Positions 7,614 to 17,766 of a stretch of DNA of 64,000 bases are shown one piece after another. This DNA is from Oligoflexia bacterium (GTDB taxonomy: Bacteria > Bdellovibrionota_C > UBA2361 > JAFLCA01). The notes below the pieces were generated by a model. That model ran no database searches, was not told where the DNA came from, and saw nothing but the letters and a program-made list of their open reading frames with translations. The position numbers and the translations under genes are program-made. Every line of letters begins with the position of its first letter. The stretch's first letter is position 1. The stretch covers positions 1 to 64,000 of the forward strand of contig JAIBBV010000001.1 of NCBI GenBank assembly GCA_019694465.1, read 5' to 3'.

Positions 7614-10600
7614 ATGCAACCACAGCGCCTAGTTTCGGTAGTCTTTTCTAAAGATCGTCCGCTCCAATTGGATGGCACGCTGCGCAGCCTGTTAGCACAC
7701 GTGCGGGAAAAGGAACACTGCATCAAGGTGCTTTACACCACATCCTCGCCAGAGCAGACAGCCCTGTATGCCGAAGTGATGCGTGATTTTCCGCAAGTGA
7801 CTTTCGTGCGCGAGTCATCCTTTAAGCGCGATCTTCTTAACGCTCTGGATGGCTTTGCATATGTGCTGTTCCTAGTTGATGACAATATTTTTGTTCGCGA
7901 CTTCTCACTCTCAGAAGTTGTAAGTGTGCTCCAAAGAGTTCCAACCGCACTTGGGGTATCGCTGCGCCTTGGAACAAATACCAATTATTGTTATTCGCTC
8001 AATAAGCCGCAGGCTATTCCGCAACTTGCGCCAGTAGCTGGAGAGTTTTGCTCGTTCAACTGGACCGCTGGTCAATGTGATTTTAATTACCCACTGGAGG
8101 TGTCAAGTTCAGTTTATGACCTCAAGCTGATTCGGCCAGTTCTAGAGCAAATTGAATTTAAGAATCCGAATTCCTTTGAGGCGCGTTGGTCCGAGAAGGC
8201 CTCCTTGTACAGTGCCACGCATCCGCTATTGATTTGCCCTCAAAAATCTCTCACCTTCTGCGCTCCAATCAACAAAGTGCAAAGCGTAGCTGACAATCGA
8301 GCTGGCGAAACGCATGGAGTTTCAGCCGAAGAGTTGGCCAACATTTATAAAACCGGAAAGATACTAGACGTTAAGGCCTACGTTGAGTTTACTCCCAATG
8401 CTTGTCACCAAGAGGTGGAGCTCAAATTGGTTTCAAGGCCTTCAGCTGCACGTAGCCAATCCGCGCGGGTGGCTGTGGTGATCCCCTGCTATAATCAAGC
8501 CAGTTATTTGCCGGAAGCTGTCGAGAGTGTGGTGCGGCAGACCTTCGACAATTGGGAATGTATTATAGTTAACGATGGTAGCCCGGATGAGACTAGCGCA
8601 GTCGCACGTGAGCTGATTGCGAAGTTCTCCGATAAAAGAATCTATCTTGTAGAAAAGAAAAATGGGGGACTTGCAGATGCGCGCAACTGGGGTATTGCCG
8701 CTAGCTGTGCTGAATATGTGTTGCCGCTAGACTCAGACGATAAACTGCAGCCTAGTGCAATCGAACGCCTAGTAGCTGTTTTGGATAGAGAGCAACAGTA
8801 TGCGATTGCCTATCCAGACTATAAACGCTTCGGCTCAGATGAGATCGATGTTCGCTGTATAAGCGAGCAGGACTTTTTGAATCCAGGGCGCCCAGAAAAT
8901 GGGCTGCCATATTCTTCCCTGTACCGTCGTAGTATGTGGGAGCGCATTGGTGGTTACAACACCAATATGACCTGGGGCTATGAGGACTGGAACTTTTGGC
9001 TATCTGCAATTGAGTGCGGGTTTAAGGCGCGGCATGTCGAGGAGGCGCTGTTCCAGTACCGAGTTAAGCCGGGAAGCATGCTCACTAATGCACTAAAGCA
9101 CGACGCGGAACTTAAGTCGCAGTTAGTGCTGAATCATCCGCGTTTGTTCGACGCTGCCTCGCTGCAGTGGGCGCAACAAATCGGCGGCACTCGCGGCCAA
9201 AGCTTGCCGGTGCCAGAACGAGTGGAAAAAGTTGGGGCGCCCAAAGCGACAGCGCCATTGGTCTCAGTGATCGTGCCTACATTTAATCGCCCCGACCGTC
9301 TGCAAGAGGCGCTAAAGAGTATACTTGCACAGACGATGCAGGACTTTGAAATCATCGTCGTTAATGACTGCGGGCAGGATGTATCTGAGCTCGTGACAAA
9401 GCTGGATCCCAAGGGCAGAATCCACTACTTAGTGCATCAACAGAATAAGGGCTTAGCAGGTTCGCGCAACACCGGATTGCATGCGGCGCGAGGCAAATAT
9501 ATTGCCTATTTAGATGATGATGACTTGTTTTACCCCGAGCACCTCGAAACGCTCGCCAAGGTACTAGAGTCAGGTGTCGCGCAGGTTGCTTACACTGATT
9601 CGTATCGCGCCACAGAAGAGATTGTAAATGGCCAGCGTGTCGTGCGGGCGCGTGAAGTCGTATATTCGGTAGATTTTAATTACGACAATATTTATCTTTC
9701 CAATTTCATTCCTGTTCTGTGTGTCATGCACGCACGTGCCTGCGTTGATCGCGTAGGGCCATTTGATGAGTATCTTAAGCGCACAGAAGACTGGGATCTT
9801 TGGATTCGCATGTCTCAGGCCTATCAATTCATGCACATCCCAAAAGTCACGTGCGAGTTCAGCTGGCGGCATGACGGAAGCTCCATGACAAGCAGTACGC
9901 GCGATGCCTTCGACTGGGCTGAGTTGAATATCTACTACAAGCACCGCGAACGTTTGGCTGCCAAGCCAAGTGTGAAGCTAGTTCAGGATCGGCAGATTCA
10001 AGCAGCTGCAAATCGACTCAAGCAGAGCTTCTATAAGGCGCTCGGCTCTGGACGCTTCGACCACTATAAAGTACTTGGCGCTGGAAGTGTAAAAGACTGT
10101 TTGGCTCGCCTTGCCATGCTAAAGCCAAAGTACGCTGACTTTGCAGCGTTGATAGAGGAGCTATCGGCACTGCTCTCTCTGCAAGCGCAGGACTTGCTTG
10201 GCGCTGTGCAACATCTAAAGGAGGCGTTGCGTATTGATCCGGCGTATCCGGGAGCGCAAGCTATTTTGGATACGATCTACGCCGAGAACCCTCAGCTAAA
10301 GGATGAAACCACCTCTTCTTCGCAAGCACGCGCACAGTCAGAACAGCCGCTTGTAAGTATCGTGGTTCCTCTCTTCAATGCGCTGGAATATACCAAGCAA
10401 ATGTTGGCGTCCCTATTCGCGAATACGGACCCTAAGTTATACGAATTGATCCTTGTTGATAATGCCTCCACAGATGGTACGCGCGAGTACCTGTCAACTC
10501 TGGAGAGTAAAGCATGCGTTATTAGAAACGCTGAAAATAGGAACTTCTCCGGCGCTTGTAATCAAGGCGCGCAGCAGGCGCGTGGCAAGTATGTATTGTT

Positions 10601-13490
10601 TTTGAATTCCGACACCATCCTACGCTCCCAATGGCTAGAGCCGATGTTGGAACTGGTTGAGGCTAGACCTGAAGTTGCGATAGTTGGCAACAAGCATATC
10701 TACCCAGAGAGCGGCAAACTTCACCATGCCGGAATATGCTTCCATGCAGACTACTCAAACTCGCACTACTTAGTAGGAGTAGAGCCAGAGGATCCTAGAG
10801 TGAATGTGGAGCGCGAGTTCCAGGCTGTTAATGGGGCCTGCTTCTTAGTGCGCAGTGATGTTTTTAAAAAGCTTGGCGGCTTTGATGAGACATATCGAAA
10901 CGGCGCAGAAGATGTAGAGCTATGCCTAAAAGTTCGTCAGGCCGGACTAAAAGTGATGTATACTCCCAAAAGTGTGATCTTTCACTACGGACAGCGTAGC
11001 CCGGGGCGCAATAGCAACGATCAGCGCAATGGGCAAATACTATTGGAACGCTGGAAGGATAAGATTATACCCGATCAGGAGCGGCTGCTTAAGGAAGATG
11101 AGGTTATTTTGCAACGCAGCCTGAAAGCCGCGCCGCGCAGTGGTAAAAAGCGAGTGGCGATCCTTTCTACTTATAACCAGGCCTGTGGCATTGCTACACA
11201 TAGTGCCGAAGTTCGTGCTGGGCTTATGGCCGCCATCAAAAATAGAAGTGAATTTGATGATACGGTTTATGTATTAGCAGAGGACACCCCGCAGCGTTTG
11301 GGGGTCGACGCGCACTGGGTCGTTCGATGCTGGCGTAAATTTGGCGACGATTTCTCGCGAGCCCGCGCAACTCTGCGAGATCTAGGCATCGCGGTCTTGC
11401 ACATCCAGTTCCAAAATGGGCTCCTCGGACGGCCAGAGCTTTTGAGTTTTGTGCAGCAGCTAGTCGCAGATGGCGTGAAAGTATTTATTACTTTCCACTC
11501 TTCAGAGAAGGATCTACAGCTTTGTGCGGCTTTGATTAATTCCGCCACCTTAAGCTTTGTGCATCTGGAGCAGAGCAGGATGCGTTTTATAGCTGCTGGC
11601 GCTAATGCTGCCTTAATCCAAGTGGTGACACATGGCGTGCGCGAGCAGAATGACATTAACCCGAGCGTGGCGGAAGCTCGCAAGTTAACTAATATGCCGG
11701 AAGATGTGAAGGTTATCGTGTCTTTCGGGTTCCTAGAGCCACACAAGGGAGTGATTGAAATAATTCAAGCTCTGCCAAAGGTGTTCCAGAAGCATCATGC
11801 AGTATTCATGTTTCTTGGAGCTGGGCATCCGGATAATCCGCGCAGCCATGAGTACGGTGACCGTTGCAAGCAGTTAGCTCAATCGCTAGGCATCTCGAAT
11901 CGAGTTATTTTCGCGGATGGTTATTTGCCTGAGCAAACAGTCAGTTTGTACCTCAGCGCAGCTGATGTTGTTGTGATGAACTACACATTGAATCGAAATG
12001 AGGCCAGTGGCGCTGCCGCATTTGCGCTGGCACATCAGAGGCCACTAATCACTTCAGGAGCTCCAGCATTTAGACCGCTTAGCGACTGTACTATGCAAAC
12101 CTCCGATGAGATCGGATTGGCAGAATCAATTGACTTTATCTTGGCCAATCCCAGCTTCGGAAAATTCCTGGTCTCGCAGGCTGAACGTTATCGCCATGCA
12201 AATTCATACGCGGCCCTTGGCACTCAGCTATTGAACGCATATGAGAGCGGGCCAGCAGGCGTGCGTGCTCCAGCCACTGCTACGAATGCCCCCAGACAGG
12301 GCGTAGTCGTTGGTATAGATGCGCGTACATTAACGCTACAGCAGTCGGTAGAGCGAGGTATCGGGCATTATTGTGCACATCACTTTGATGCGGTGATTAA
12401 GGCCAAGCCAGATTGGAAATTTATTTTGTTTGTTGAGGAAGGTGGATTCCCAGATACAACGCGGGAAATCGACAAGCTGCAGCGGCATCCGAATGTGGAG
12501 ACCCGGCTGCTAAAGGACATTCGACGCGTTAAGCTGGATCTGTTCCACATTCCTGACCCTATGTGCCTACTGGAAGCCTGGGACAATCCTTTCCGAATGG
12601 TCGATGATACTCCTACCTCGTTGACCTTTTACGATCTAATCCCACTAGTAAGGCATCACGAGCACCTTGATCACTGGCGCGCCCTTACCAAGCGAATGTA
12701 CCAAGCGCGCCTAAAGGAGGTGCGTGATAGTGATGCCATGGTTTTGTCGATCTCTGAGAATACAAAGCAGGACTTAATTCGCCACGGAGATTTTAAGGAC
12801 GAGAAGATAAAGGTAATCCTAGGTGGCCTAAATCGCACTAGCACTCGCACGCCGGGAGCGGATGAAATCAAAAAGGTTCTAAGTAAGCATAAAATCGACA
12901 AGCCATTTTTCATGACTGTCGGAGCGCTCGATGGGCATAAGAATGTAGAGACATCCATTACAGCATTCATTGAAGCTTCGCGTGAATGTGAATTGCAGCT
13001 TGTTATCTGCGGAAGCCTTGCGGACGGCATGAAGCAGCGCCTTAAAGACGCGTTGCAAAAGCAGGGAATTCGTAATGTCATTTTCGTCGGGTTTATTCCG
13101 CGCGAAGAGTTGGAATGCTTGTATGCCTCATCGCGTGGACTGCTCTACCCCTCGTTGTATGAAGGTCTAGGGCTGCCGGTTCTTGAGGCTATGGCCTGTG
13201 GCTGCCCAGTAATAACAAGCGACGCTGCTTCGCTGCCCGAGGTTGCCGGAGATGCCGCTATCCTTGTCGCGCCTCGCGACGTACAGGCAGTTCGACAGGC
13301 GATGTTGAGGCTGGTAAGGGAAGAGAAGTTGCGCCAGGAGCTAATTGAGAAAGGCAAAAAGCAAGCCGCGAAGTTTAGCTGGAGTGAGGTAGCGCGAAAG
13401 ACAATTGACGCTTGGAATCAATTGCTAGGTTTGGAGTTAAACGCTCAAAGTAAGCCCGCTGCTGGATATTGTGAGGCGCCTAGACACTAG
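7614..13490 (+). CDS. Giant multidomain glycosyltransferase (GT-A-like + three GT2 + two GT4 domains)
   Basis: The 1958-residue cytoplasmic protein strings together several complete glycosyltransferase modules. Residues 1-250 form a GT-A-like domain (VVFSKDRPLQL, FLVDDN). A first GT2 starts near 283 (VVIPCYNQ, PLDSDD) and a second near 547 (VIVPTFNRP, YLDDDD). A TPR-like helical stretch lies near 830-890, and a third GT2 starts near 910 (IVVPLFNA, FLNSDT). A first GT4 starts near 1179 (ILSTYNQACGIATHS, GFLEPHKG) and a second near 1562, with an SLYEGLGLPVLEAMACG nucleotide-sugar motif. Such proteins assemble surface polysaccharides by adding several sugars in sequence. No membrane helix is evident. 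The start ATG is divergent from lhgO with about 145 bases between. Confidence 0.9.
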   Translation: MQPQRLVSVVFSKDRPLQLDGTLRSLLAHVREKEHCIKVLYTTSSPEQTALYAEVMRDFPQVTFVRESSFKRDLLNALDGFAYVLFLVDDNIFVRDFSLSEVVSVLQRVPTALGVSLRLGTNTNYCYSLNKPQAIPQLAPVAGEFCSFNWTAGQCDFNYPLEVSSSVYDLKLIRPVLEQIEFKNPNSFEARWSEKASLYSATHPLLICPQKSLTFCAPINKVQSVADNRAGETHGVSAEELANIYKTGKILDVKAYVEFTPNACHQEVELKLVSRPSAARSQSARVAVVIPCYNQASYLPEAVESVVRQTFDNWECIIVNDGSPDETSAVARELIAKFSDKRIYLVEKKNGGLADARNWGIAASCAEYVLPLDSDDKLQPSAIERLVAVLDREQQYAIAYPDYKRFGSDEIDVRCISEQDFLNPGRPENGLPYSSLYRRSMWERIGGYNTNMTWGYEDWNFWLSAIECGFKARHVEEALFQYRVKPGSMLTNALKHDAELKSQLVLNHPRLFDAASLQWAQQIGGTRGQSLPVPERVEKVGAPKATAPLVSVIVPTFNRPDRLQEALKSILAQTMQDFEIIVVNDCGQDVSELVTKLDPKGRIHYLVHQQNKGLAGSRNTGLHAARGKYIAYLDDDDLFYPEHLETLAKVLESGVAQVAYTDSYRATEEIVNGQRVVRAREVVYSVDFNYDNIYLSNFIPVLCVMHARACVDRVGPFDEYLKRTEDWDLWIRMSQAYQFMHIPKVTCEFSWRHDGSSMTSSTRDAFDWAELNIYYKHRERLAAKPSVKLVQDRQIQAAANRLKQSFYKALGSGRFDHYKVLGAGSVKDCLARLAMLKPKYADFAALIEELSALLSLQAQDLLGAVQHLKEALRIDPAYPGAQAILDTIYAENPQLKDETTSSSQARAQSEQPLVSIVVPLFNALEYTKQMLASLFANTDPKLYELILVDNASTDGTREYLSTLESKACVIRNAENRNFSGACNQGAQQARGKYVLFLNSDTILRSQWLEPMLELVEARPEVAIVGNKHIYPESGKLHHAGICFHADYSNSHYLVGVEPEDPRVNVEREFQAVNGACFLVRSDVFKKLGGFDETYRNGAEDVELCLKVRQAGLKVMYTPKSVIFHYGQRSPGRNSNDQRNGQILLERWKDKIIPDQERLLKEDEVILQRSLKAAPRSGKKRVAILSTYNQACGIATHSAEVRAGLMAAIKNRSEFDDTVYVLAEDTPQRLGVDAHWVVRCWRKFGDDFSRARATLRDLGIAVLHIQFQNGLLGRPELLSFVQQLVADGVKVFITFHSSEKDLQLCAALINSATLSFVHLEQSRMRFIAAGANAALIQVVTHGVREQNDINPSVAEARKLTNMPEDVKVIVSFGFLEPHKGVIEIIQALPKVFQKHHAVFMFLGAGHPDNPRSHEYGDRCKQLAQSLGISNRVIFADGYLPEQTVSLYLSAADVVVMNYTLNRNEASGAAAFALAHQRPLITSGAPAFRPLSDCTMQTSDEIGLAESIDFILANPSFGKFLVSQAERYRHANSYAALGTQLLNAYESGPAGVRAPATATNAPRQGVVVGIDARTLTLQQSVERGIGHYCAHHFDAVIKAKPDWKFILFVEEGGFPDTTREIDKLQRHPNVETRLLKDIRRVKLDLFHIPDPMCLLEAWDNPFRMVDDTPTSLTFYDLIPLVRHHEHLDHWRALTKRMYQARLKEVRDSDAMVLSISENTKQDLIRHGDFKDEKIKVILGGLNRTSTRTPGADEIKKVLSKHKIDKPFFMTVGALDGHKNVETSITAFIEASRECELQLVICGSLADGMKQRLKDALQKQGIRNVIFVGFIPREELECLYASSRGLLYPSLYEGLGLPVLEAMACGCPVITSDAASLPEVAGDAAILVAPRDVQAVRQAMLRLVREEKLRQELIEKGKKQAAKFSWSEVARKTIDAWNQLLGLELNAQSKPAAGYCEAPRH

Positions 13491-13684
13491 GGAAGTGCTG
13501 AAAAAATGCTCTCTGCCTGTGCTCTTTCTGACCTGCCAAGAGACATTGCAACCGCTATTCGTTGTCCCTCCCAGGGGATCCCGCTCTAACACGATGCAAT
13601 AGTTTTTGGGACATGACTTATTGCGCTCGGTATAGCTTTGCTTAGGAAATGGACATTGTGCGTTCAGATAACTATGCTTAAGGC

Positions 13685-14890
13685 ATGTCTGAGTATCCAC
13701 TAAGTCGACTTCAGCCAGAACTCTTGGCGGCACTGACGCAGATTGCTCAGGAATGTGACTTCGACGCTGCAAAAATATCGCTGAAAACAACAAAGTTGCG
13801 AACAAGCAGCGACCCCGAGTTAGTGCGCGCTGGCATTGAGGTGGTTTTAGCTAGGCAGAAGGCTACATTTCTCGGACCCTGGGTGTCTCAAGCTCTACTC
13901 ACGCGCAGAGCGGTTGAGCAATCCACTCATCCGCTGGTAGCCCAGCAGCGCGCGCAGCGATACTCCGGTCGAAAACATGTGCTAGAGATTGGCTCTGGTT
14001 TAGGGGTTGATTGCGCAGCATTGGCTAGAGTTGCCAATAGAGTGACCTCAATTGAAGCTGACGCGGAAGTGGCTGAGGCACTCAAGTATAATTTAAGTCT
14101 GCAGGGCGTAACCAATGTGACAGTTATAGCTGCAGAGGCTGCCACGGCGGTGAAGCATTTGAACCTGAGTGATTTTGACGCGCTGTGGGCTGACCCATCA
14201 CGCCGAGACTCACAAGGGCAGCGCCTAATGCATGCCGAAGCTTGGAACCCACCCCTGTCCTTTGTTACTAACCTCCCCTTGTGCGGGCTGTCGGGTATAA
14301 AAATTTCGCCCGGATGGAATTTTGATCAGCTACCCCAGGGCTTTGTGCGCCAGTGGATTGGTATGGGCGATGAATGCGTGGAGCAAACGCTCTGGCGAGG
14401 CACAGACTTTGTGGACGGAAGCGTTAGCTTGCCGGATAGAAATATTAACTGGACTCCAGCAGCGGCATCACCGGAGCCAACACTTATTTCGCCTGAGAGC
14501 ATCTCTGGGCAGTATCTTATAGAGCCGCACGCTGCCTTAATCAGAAGTGGTAAGTTGGCTGGCTATTTCTCTGCTATGGGAGCTAGTTTGCTAGATCCGC
14601 AAATTGCGTATGGCATTTGCCAAGTCCTTCCGGAGCGGAGCGCTTTGTACGCTAGCTTTAAAGTTTTAGAGAGCTTTCCCTATGGACTTTCTCGCCTGCA
14701 AGAACGCATTCAGGCCTTGGGCTGGAATAGCCGTACGGAGATCAAAAAGCGTGGATTCCCTGAGACTAGTGATGAAGTAAGGGCGCGTCTGCGATTTTCA
14801 GAAACAAAAAATAATCCAAGTTGTTTTGGCGTCGTATTGCTTACTCGCGTTGGCGAGCGACACCACTGTTTTTTAGCGGAGCGCGTATGA
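13685..14890 (+). CDS. Class I SAM-dependent methyltransferase with THUMP-like C-terminal domain
   Basis: The 401-residue protein has a helical N-terminal part, a Rossmann methyltransferase core with EIGSGLGVD at residues 101-109, an acidic SIEAD strand for the ribose, and WADPSRRD near residue 167 in the position of motif IV. The C-terminal 150 residues resemble the THUMP-like domain found in a family of uncharacterised bacterial methyltransferases, which suggests an RNA substrate. Its stop overlaps the rsmG start (ATGA), so the two are translated together, again pointing to RNA modification. The precise target is unknown. Confidence 0.8.
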   Translation: MSEYPLSRLQPELLAALTQIAQECDFDAAKISLKTTKLRTSSDPELVRAGIEVVLARQKATFLGPWVSQALLTRRAVEQSTHPLVAQQRAQRYSGRKHVLEIGSGLGVDCAALARVANRVTSIEADAEVAEALKYNLSLQGVTNVTVIAAEAATAVKHLNLSDFDALWADPSRRDSQGQRLMHAEAWNPPLSFVTNLPLCGLSGIKISPGWNFDQLPQGFVRQWIGMGDECVEQTLWRGTDFVDGSVSLPDRNINWTPAAASPEPTLISPESISGQYLIEPHAALIRSGKLAGYFSAMGASLLDPQIAYGICQVLPERSALYASFKVLESFPYGLSRLQERIQALGWNSRTEIKKRGFPETSDEVRARLRFSETKNNPSCFGVVLLTRVGERHHCFLAERV

Positions 14891-15585
14891 GCACAACTCA
14901 ATTAAAAGAGGGTGCGCTAAAATTAGGCATCGAGTTGAGTGTGCAGCAGCTTGAGCAGTTCTCTGCCTATGCCAGTTTGCTCGAAGAATGGAATGCTAAA
15001 ATAAATTTGACCGCGATTCGTCCACAAGATTTCGATGTACTACATTTTTTAGATTCGCTAACAGTTGTTCCACTACTCACAGGTTCTTTCGGAGAAGAGG
15101 CTGCAGCACTAAGCTGCCTGGATGTTGGAAGCGGGGCAGGCTTCCCTGGTATTCCACTAAAGATCGCTTGTCCTGGCCTTAAGCTCACAGCACTAGATTC
15201 TACTCATAAAAAAGCTAGGTTTATTGAGACTGTTTCACAGAGTCTAGGGCTTGCGATGGACGTTGTTTGCGAGCGAGCTGAAGTGGCAGCTCACGATCCA
15301 AAGCTGCGCGAGCGCTTTGATTTAGTAACAGCGCGAGCTGTAGCGGCTTTGGACGTATTGGCGCATTGGACCCTACCCTTTGCGCGAGTGGGCGGCAGAG
15401 TTTTCGCGCTCAAATCCAACACCGCCCAAACTGAAGTTGAGCAAGCTGAGGCCGCATTGTCGACCCTTGGTGGCGGAATAGCGGTGTTACATTCATTTAC
15501 ACTGCCTACCACGGAGGTAGAGCGTTGCATTGTGGAAATCATTAAAGAGTCGGCTTGTCCTGCTGCGCTTCCAAAGCGCAGGTGA
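14887..15585 (+). CDS. rsmG: 16S rRNA (guanine-N7) methyltransferase
   Basis: RsmG (GidB) methylates N7 of G527 in 16S rRNA. The 232-residue product has the N-terminal helical cap (LLEEWNAKINLTAI), HFLDSLT, the SAM motif DVGSGAGFPGIPL at 79-91 and VTARAVA, all diagnostic. The ATG overlapping the upstream stop is chosen over an earlier in-frame codon because the family begins at this point. In many bacteria this gene sits directly beside mnmG; here mnmG is about 11 kb downstream. Confidence 0.95.
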   Translation: MSTTQLKEGALKLGIELSVQQLEQFSAYASLLEEWNAKINLTAIRPQDFDVLHFLDSLTVVPLLTGSFGEEAAALSCLDVGSGAGFPGIPLKIACPGLKLTALDSTHKKARFIETVSQSLGLAMDVVCERAEVAAHDPKLRERFDLVTARAVAALDVLAHWTLPFARVGGRVFALKSNTAQTEVEQAEAALSTLGGGIAVLHSFTLPTTEVERCIVEIIKESACPAALPKRR

Positions 15586-15769
15586 GAAATAATGAGACTG
15601 ACTCAAAGCCCCCATCCGTGCGTCGCGGACTTAGGCTCTCGCTTTAGTCCGCCTCACAATAGTCTGGCCGACGATTCGCCAACCTTTATTTGAACCACCG
15701 AGCGCGCAAAGTTCGCAGTGTAAAGCGCTCAGGGAGTTGCTGTGCCAGAAAAGAGAGCAAGGCAATTTC
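15586..15769. other. Short convergent gap with a possible bidirectional hairpin
   Basis: The space between the convergent rsmG and radical SAM genes contains GCGGACT...AGTCCGC (15625-15652), a 7-bp stem with a 14-base loop but no clear T tract. It might be a weak terminator serving either side. Nothing else is recognisable. Confidence 0.3.
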
Positions 15770-17272
15770 TTACAGTGGAATTGCGTATTTCCGCTTTAGC
15801 TTAAGTTTAGTCATTTCCTTAACGTGATTCACAGCCTCGGAGCCAAACTTTCGCTCCATCATGCTTAGGTAAGAATCAGAGGTAAAGTATGTGTTGAATG
15901 CGTTGTCGCGGAAAGTAATTACCTTGCCCTGAGGAACTTTGTCCGTAGGAAGCGGATAGGTTTCAAAGGCGTGCTGTGAATAGCCAATCCAGCCTACACC
16001 GTCCAGCTCAGGGAGCGGCAGCTTTTTCTGCTCAGCCATAGCATGTAGCGGTGAGCCAGGGTAAGCCATGGCGCAGTAGAAATTGGCCCACTCAGTATTC
16101 AGTTCCATCGCAAGATTTAGTGTCTCTTGCATGGTCTCAATCGTATCATCTGGCAAGCCAAATATGTAGTTTGCGCCAACGTAGATGTCATGTTCGCGGA
16201 TCTTGTTAATGATGCCCTTTATTTCTACGTCCCCGAAGCGGCCTTTCTCCACCCCATCGCGCACAAATTTGCTGCCGGATTCGACACCAATACCGAGCCA
16301 ATTAAAACCAGCCTGCTTAAGTTTTTCGAGATACTTATCCTTGACTGTGTCAACACGAGCGTAGGCCCAAATGTTTAATTTGTAGCCCCGTTCGATAATG
16401 AAATCACAAAGTCCTAGTACGTGGCGCGGATTAAGCACAAACATTTCATCCGCGATCTTGATGTTTTTTACTCCATACTTTGTGACTAAAAGATCAATTT
16501 CCCGAATTATGTGTTCTGGGCTGAAGTAGCGAATTCCTGAGCCGCCGAAAGGGGCATTGATGCAGCAGAAGCTACACTTGTAAGGGCAGCCTAGACTTGT
16601 ATAAAGCGAAGCGTAGGGCTGGCGCTCTTTAATATGAGTCCAGCAGTGCCAGTTGTGAGCGCGATAGCGATCCATTGGCAGCAAATCCCAAGCCATGCCA
16701 GGAATTTCATTGTCCAGATCTTGGATCTTAAGCGCAGGAGGATTTGAGCAGGTTTTGCCCTGATCGTCCTTGTACCAAAGGCCAGGCACGCCAGAAAAAG
16801 TTGGCGCCTTATTCTTAATAGCCTTTATCGTGTCTCGGATTGTGTATGGGCCCTCGCCCTGCACTACGAAATCAGTAGCTTCTTCTTCAAGCGTGCGTTT
16901 GGGGAGCGCGCTTGAGTGAGTTCCCATGAACATCGTCTTAATTTGTGGCGCTGCCTCCTTTAGCATCCGGCACAAATCCCCAGCCGCTGGCATGCTTTGC
17001 GTAGAAGCTGAAGGTTGCTGGCCATACACAACAAATACGCATAGCAACGGATTGCGCTCGACAATCTTTTTGACTGTTTCCTCGTACGTCCACATGTAGG
17101 CTTCGGCGTCGAGGATATCTACTGAAATCCCATTTTTTCGGGCAAATGAAGCTATAAAGCCGGCCCAGATTGGAGGTTCGATCGCTGCAAGCTCATCTGC
17201 CAGCACCTGATAGACGCGCTTTTTGCCGGGAGCGTTAACGAGTAAAAGGTCTACGCCGGGTTTCGTGGTCAT
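15770..17272 (-). CDS. B12-binding-domain radical SAM protein
   Basis: The 500-residue protein has an N-terminal cobalamin-binding-type Rossmann domain (about 1-155; LLLVNAPGKKR, then MGTHSSALP) and a radical SAM barrel with the cluster motif C229-P-Y-K-C233-S-F-C236. A C-terminal extension of about 150 residues follows. This arrangement belongs to the B12-dependent radical SAM class, which performs methyl transfers and other carbon-skeleton chemistry. The classic DxHxxG cobalamin ligand is not visible, so base-off binding or a B12-free role is possible. It is divergent from the PanB/TPP pair across a repeat-bearing spacer and may supply a modification to the same product. The substrate is unknown. 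Confidence 0.82.
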   Translation of the reverse strand: MTTKPGVDLLLVNAPGKKRVYQVLADELAAIEPPIWAGFIASFARKNGISVDILDAEAYMWTYEETVKKIVERNPLLCVFVVYGQQPSASTQSMPAAGDLCRMLKEAAPQIKTMFMGTHSSALPKRTLEEEATDFVVQGEGPYTIRDTIKAIKNKAPTFSGVPGLWYKDDQGKTCSNPPALKIQDLDNEIPGMAWDLLPMDRYRAHNWHCWTHIKERQPYASLYTSLGCPYKCSFCCINAPFGGSGIRYFSPEHIIREIDLLVTKYGVKNIKIADEMFVLNPRHVLGLCDFIIERGYKLNIWAYARVDTVKDKYLEKLKQAGFNWLGIGVESGSKFVRDGVEKGRFGDVEIKGIINKIREHDIYVGANYIFGLPDDTIETMQETLNLAMELNTEWANFYCAMAYPGSPLHAMAEQKKLPLPELDGVGWIGYSQHAFETYPLPTDKVPQGKVITFRDNAFNTYFTSDSYLSMMERKFGSEAVNHVKEMTKLKLKRKYAIPL

Positions 17273-17766
17273 GCAGTCCTCAAAAATGATGCTAGCCGTA
17301 ACTCTTCGCTAAATTTCGGTACTCGCGGGAGCCCTAAAGCTCACCTCGATCTTTTATAGCGAGTGACAGAAATCCGTAGCGAAATTCTTTGCGGTAGTAA
17401 TCACTCACTATAATGCCGACCAGCGGGAGGCCAGACAGCAAATAGTAAATGACCCAATAAAAAATAGGCCGTTAGTCGAGAAAGAGAAGCGCCTCTTGTG
17501 CTATTGGGACAATTCTCACTTCGCTACACCTTTCTGTCATTTACTATAGATGATACAGCTGTGCCCCATGGTGCTGAAATGGCGCTTCTGCATAACGCCG
17601 TTCTATATAAATATCCCTTCAATTTCAGGTAGTTCCATCAGCGCCTGCCTGGAAATCCAATTGCGGCAGCCAAACATCCTAACGTAGAATTAGTGCGCCC
17701 CTTTTGGGCAGCGCCGCGTTGTTCCTCTTTGCTCGGCGAAGGCAGTTATTTGGAGACTTTACGACA
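17273..17766. other. Divergent regulatory spacer between radical SAM gene and panB homologue
   Basis: A 494-base non-coding stretch that must hold the promoters of two divergent genes. It contains nested imperfect inverted repeats, listed separately. TTGGAGA about 13 bases before the panB-homologue ATG is the likely ribosome binding site. No tRNA or protein-coding frame longer than a few dozen codons was seen. Confidence 0.55.
17364..17547. repeat. Nested imperfect inverted repeats
   Basis: TGACAGAAATCCGTAGCGAA at 17364-17383 is the reverse complement of 17520-17539 except for three central bases. ATAGTAAATGAC at 17442-17453 is a perfect complement of 17536-17547, and CCCAATA at 17453-17459 pairs with TATTGGG at 17502-17508. 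The right arm carries both motifs fused, whereas the left side carries them in separate pieces. It could be a degenerate miniature transposable element, a structured RNA or a pair of operators. Confidence 0.6.

Noticed and set aside
7470..7619. N-terminal extension of the LhgO-like protein
   Set aside because: About 50 codons before the MPDMGAESF start show no family similarity and include several Cys and Trp not seen in LhgO; the shorter start is adopted.
11267..11746. 159-codon frame antisense to the giant glycosyltransferase
   Set aside because: It lies wholly inside a GT4 domain that has clear motifs on the other strand and has no start signal or similarity.
15640..15710. Possible tRNA on the minus strand because of a GGTTCAAAT string
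   Set aside because: The flanking bases do not form a T arm, anticodon arm or acceptor stem.
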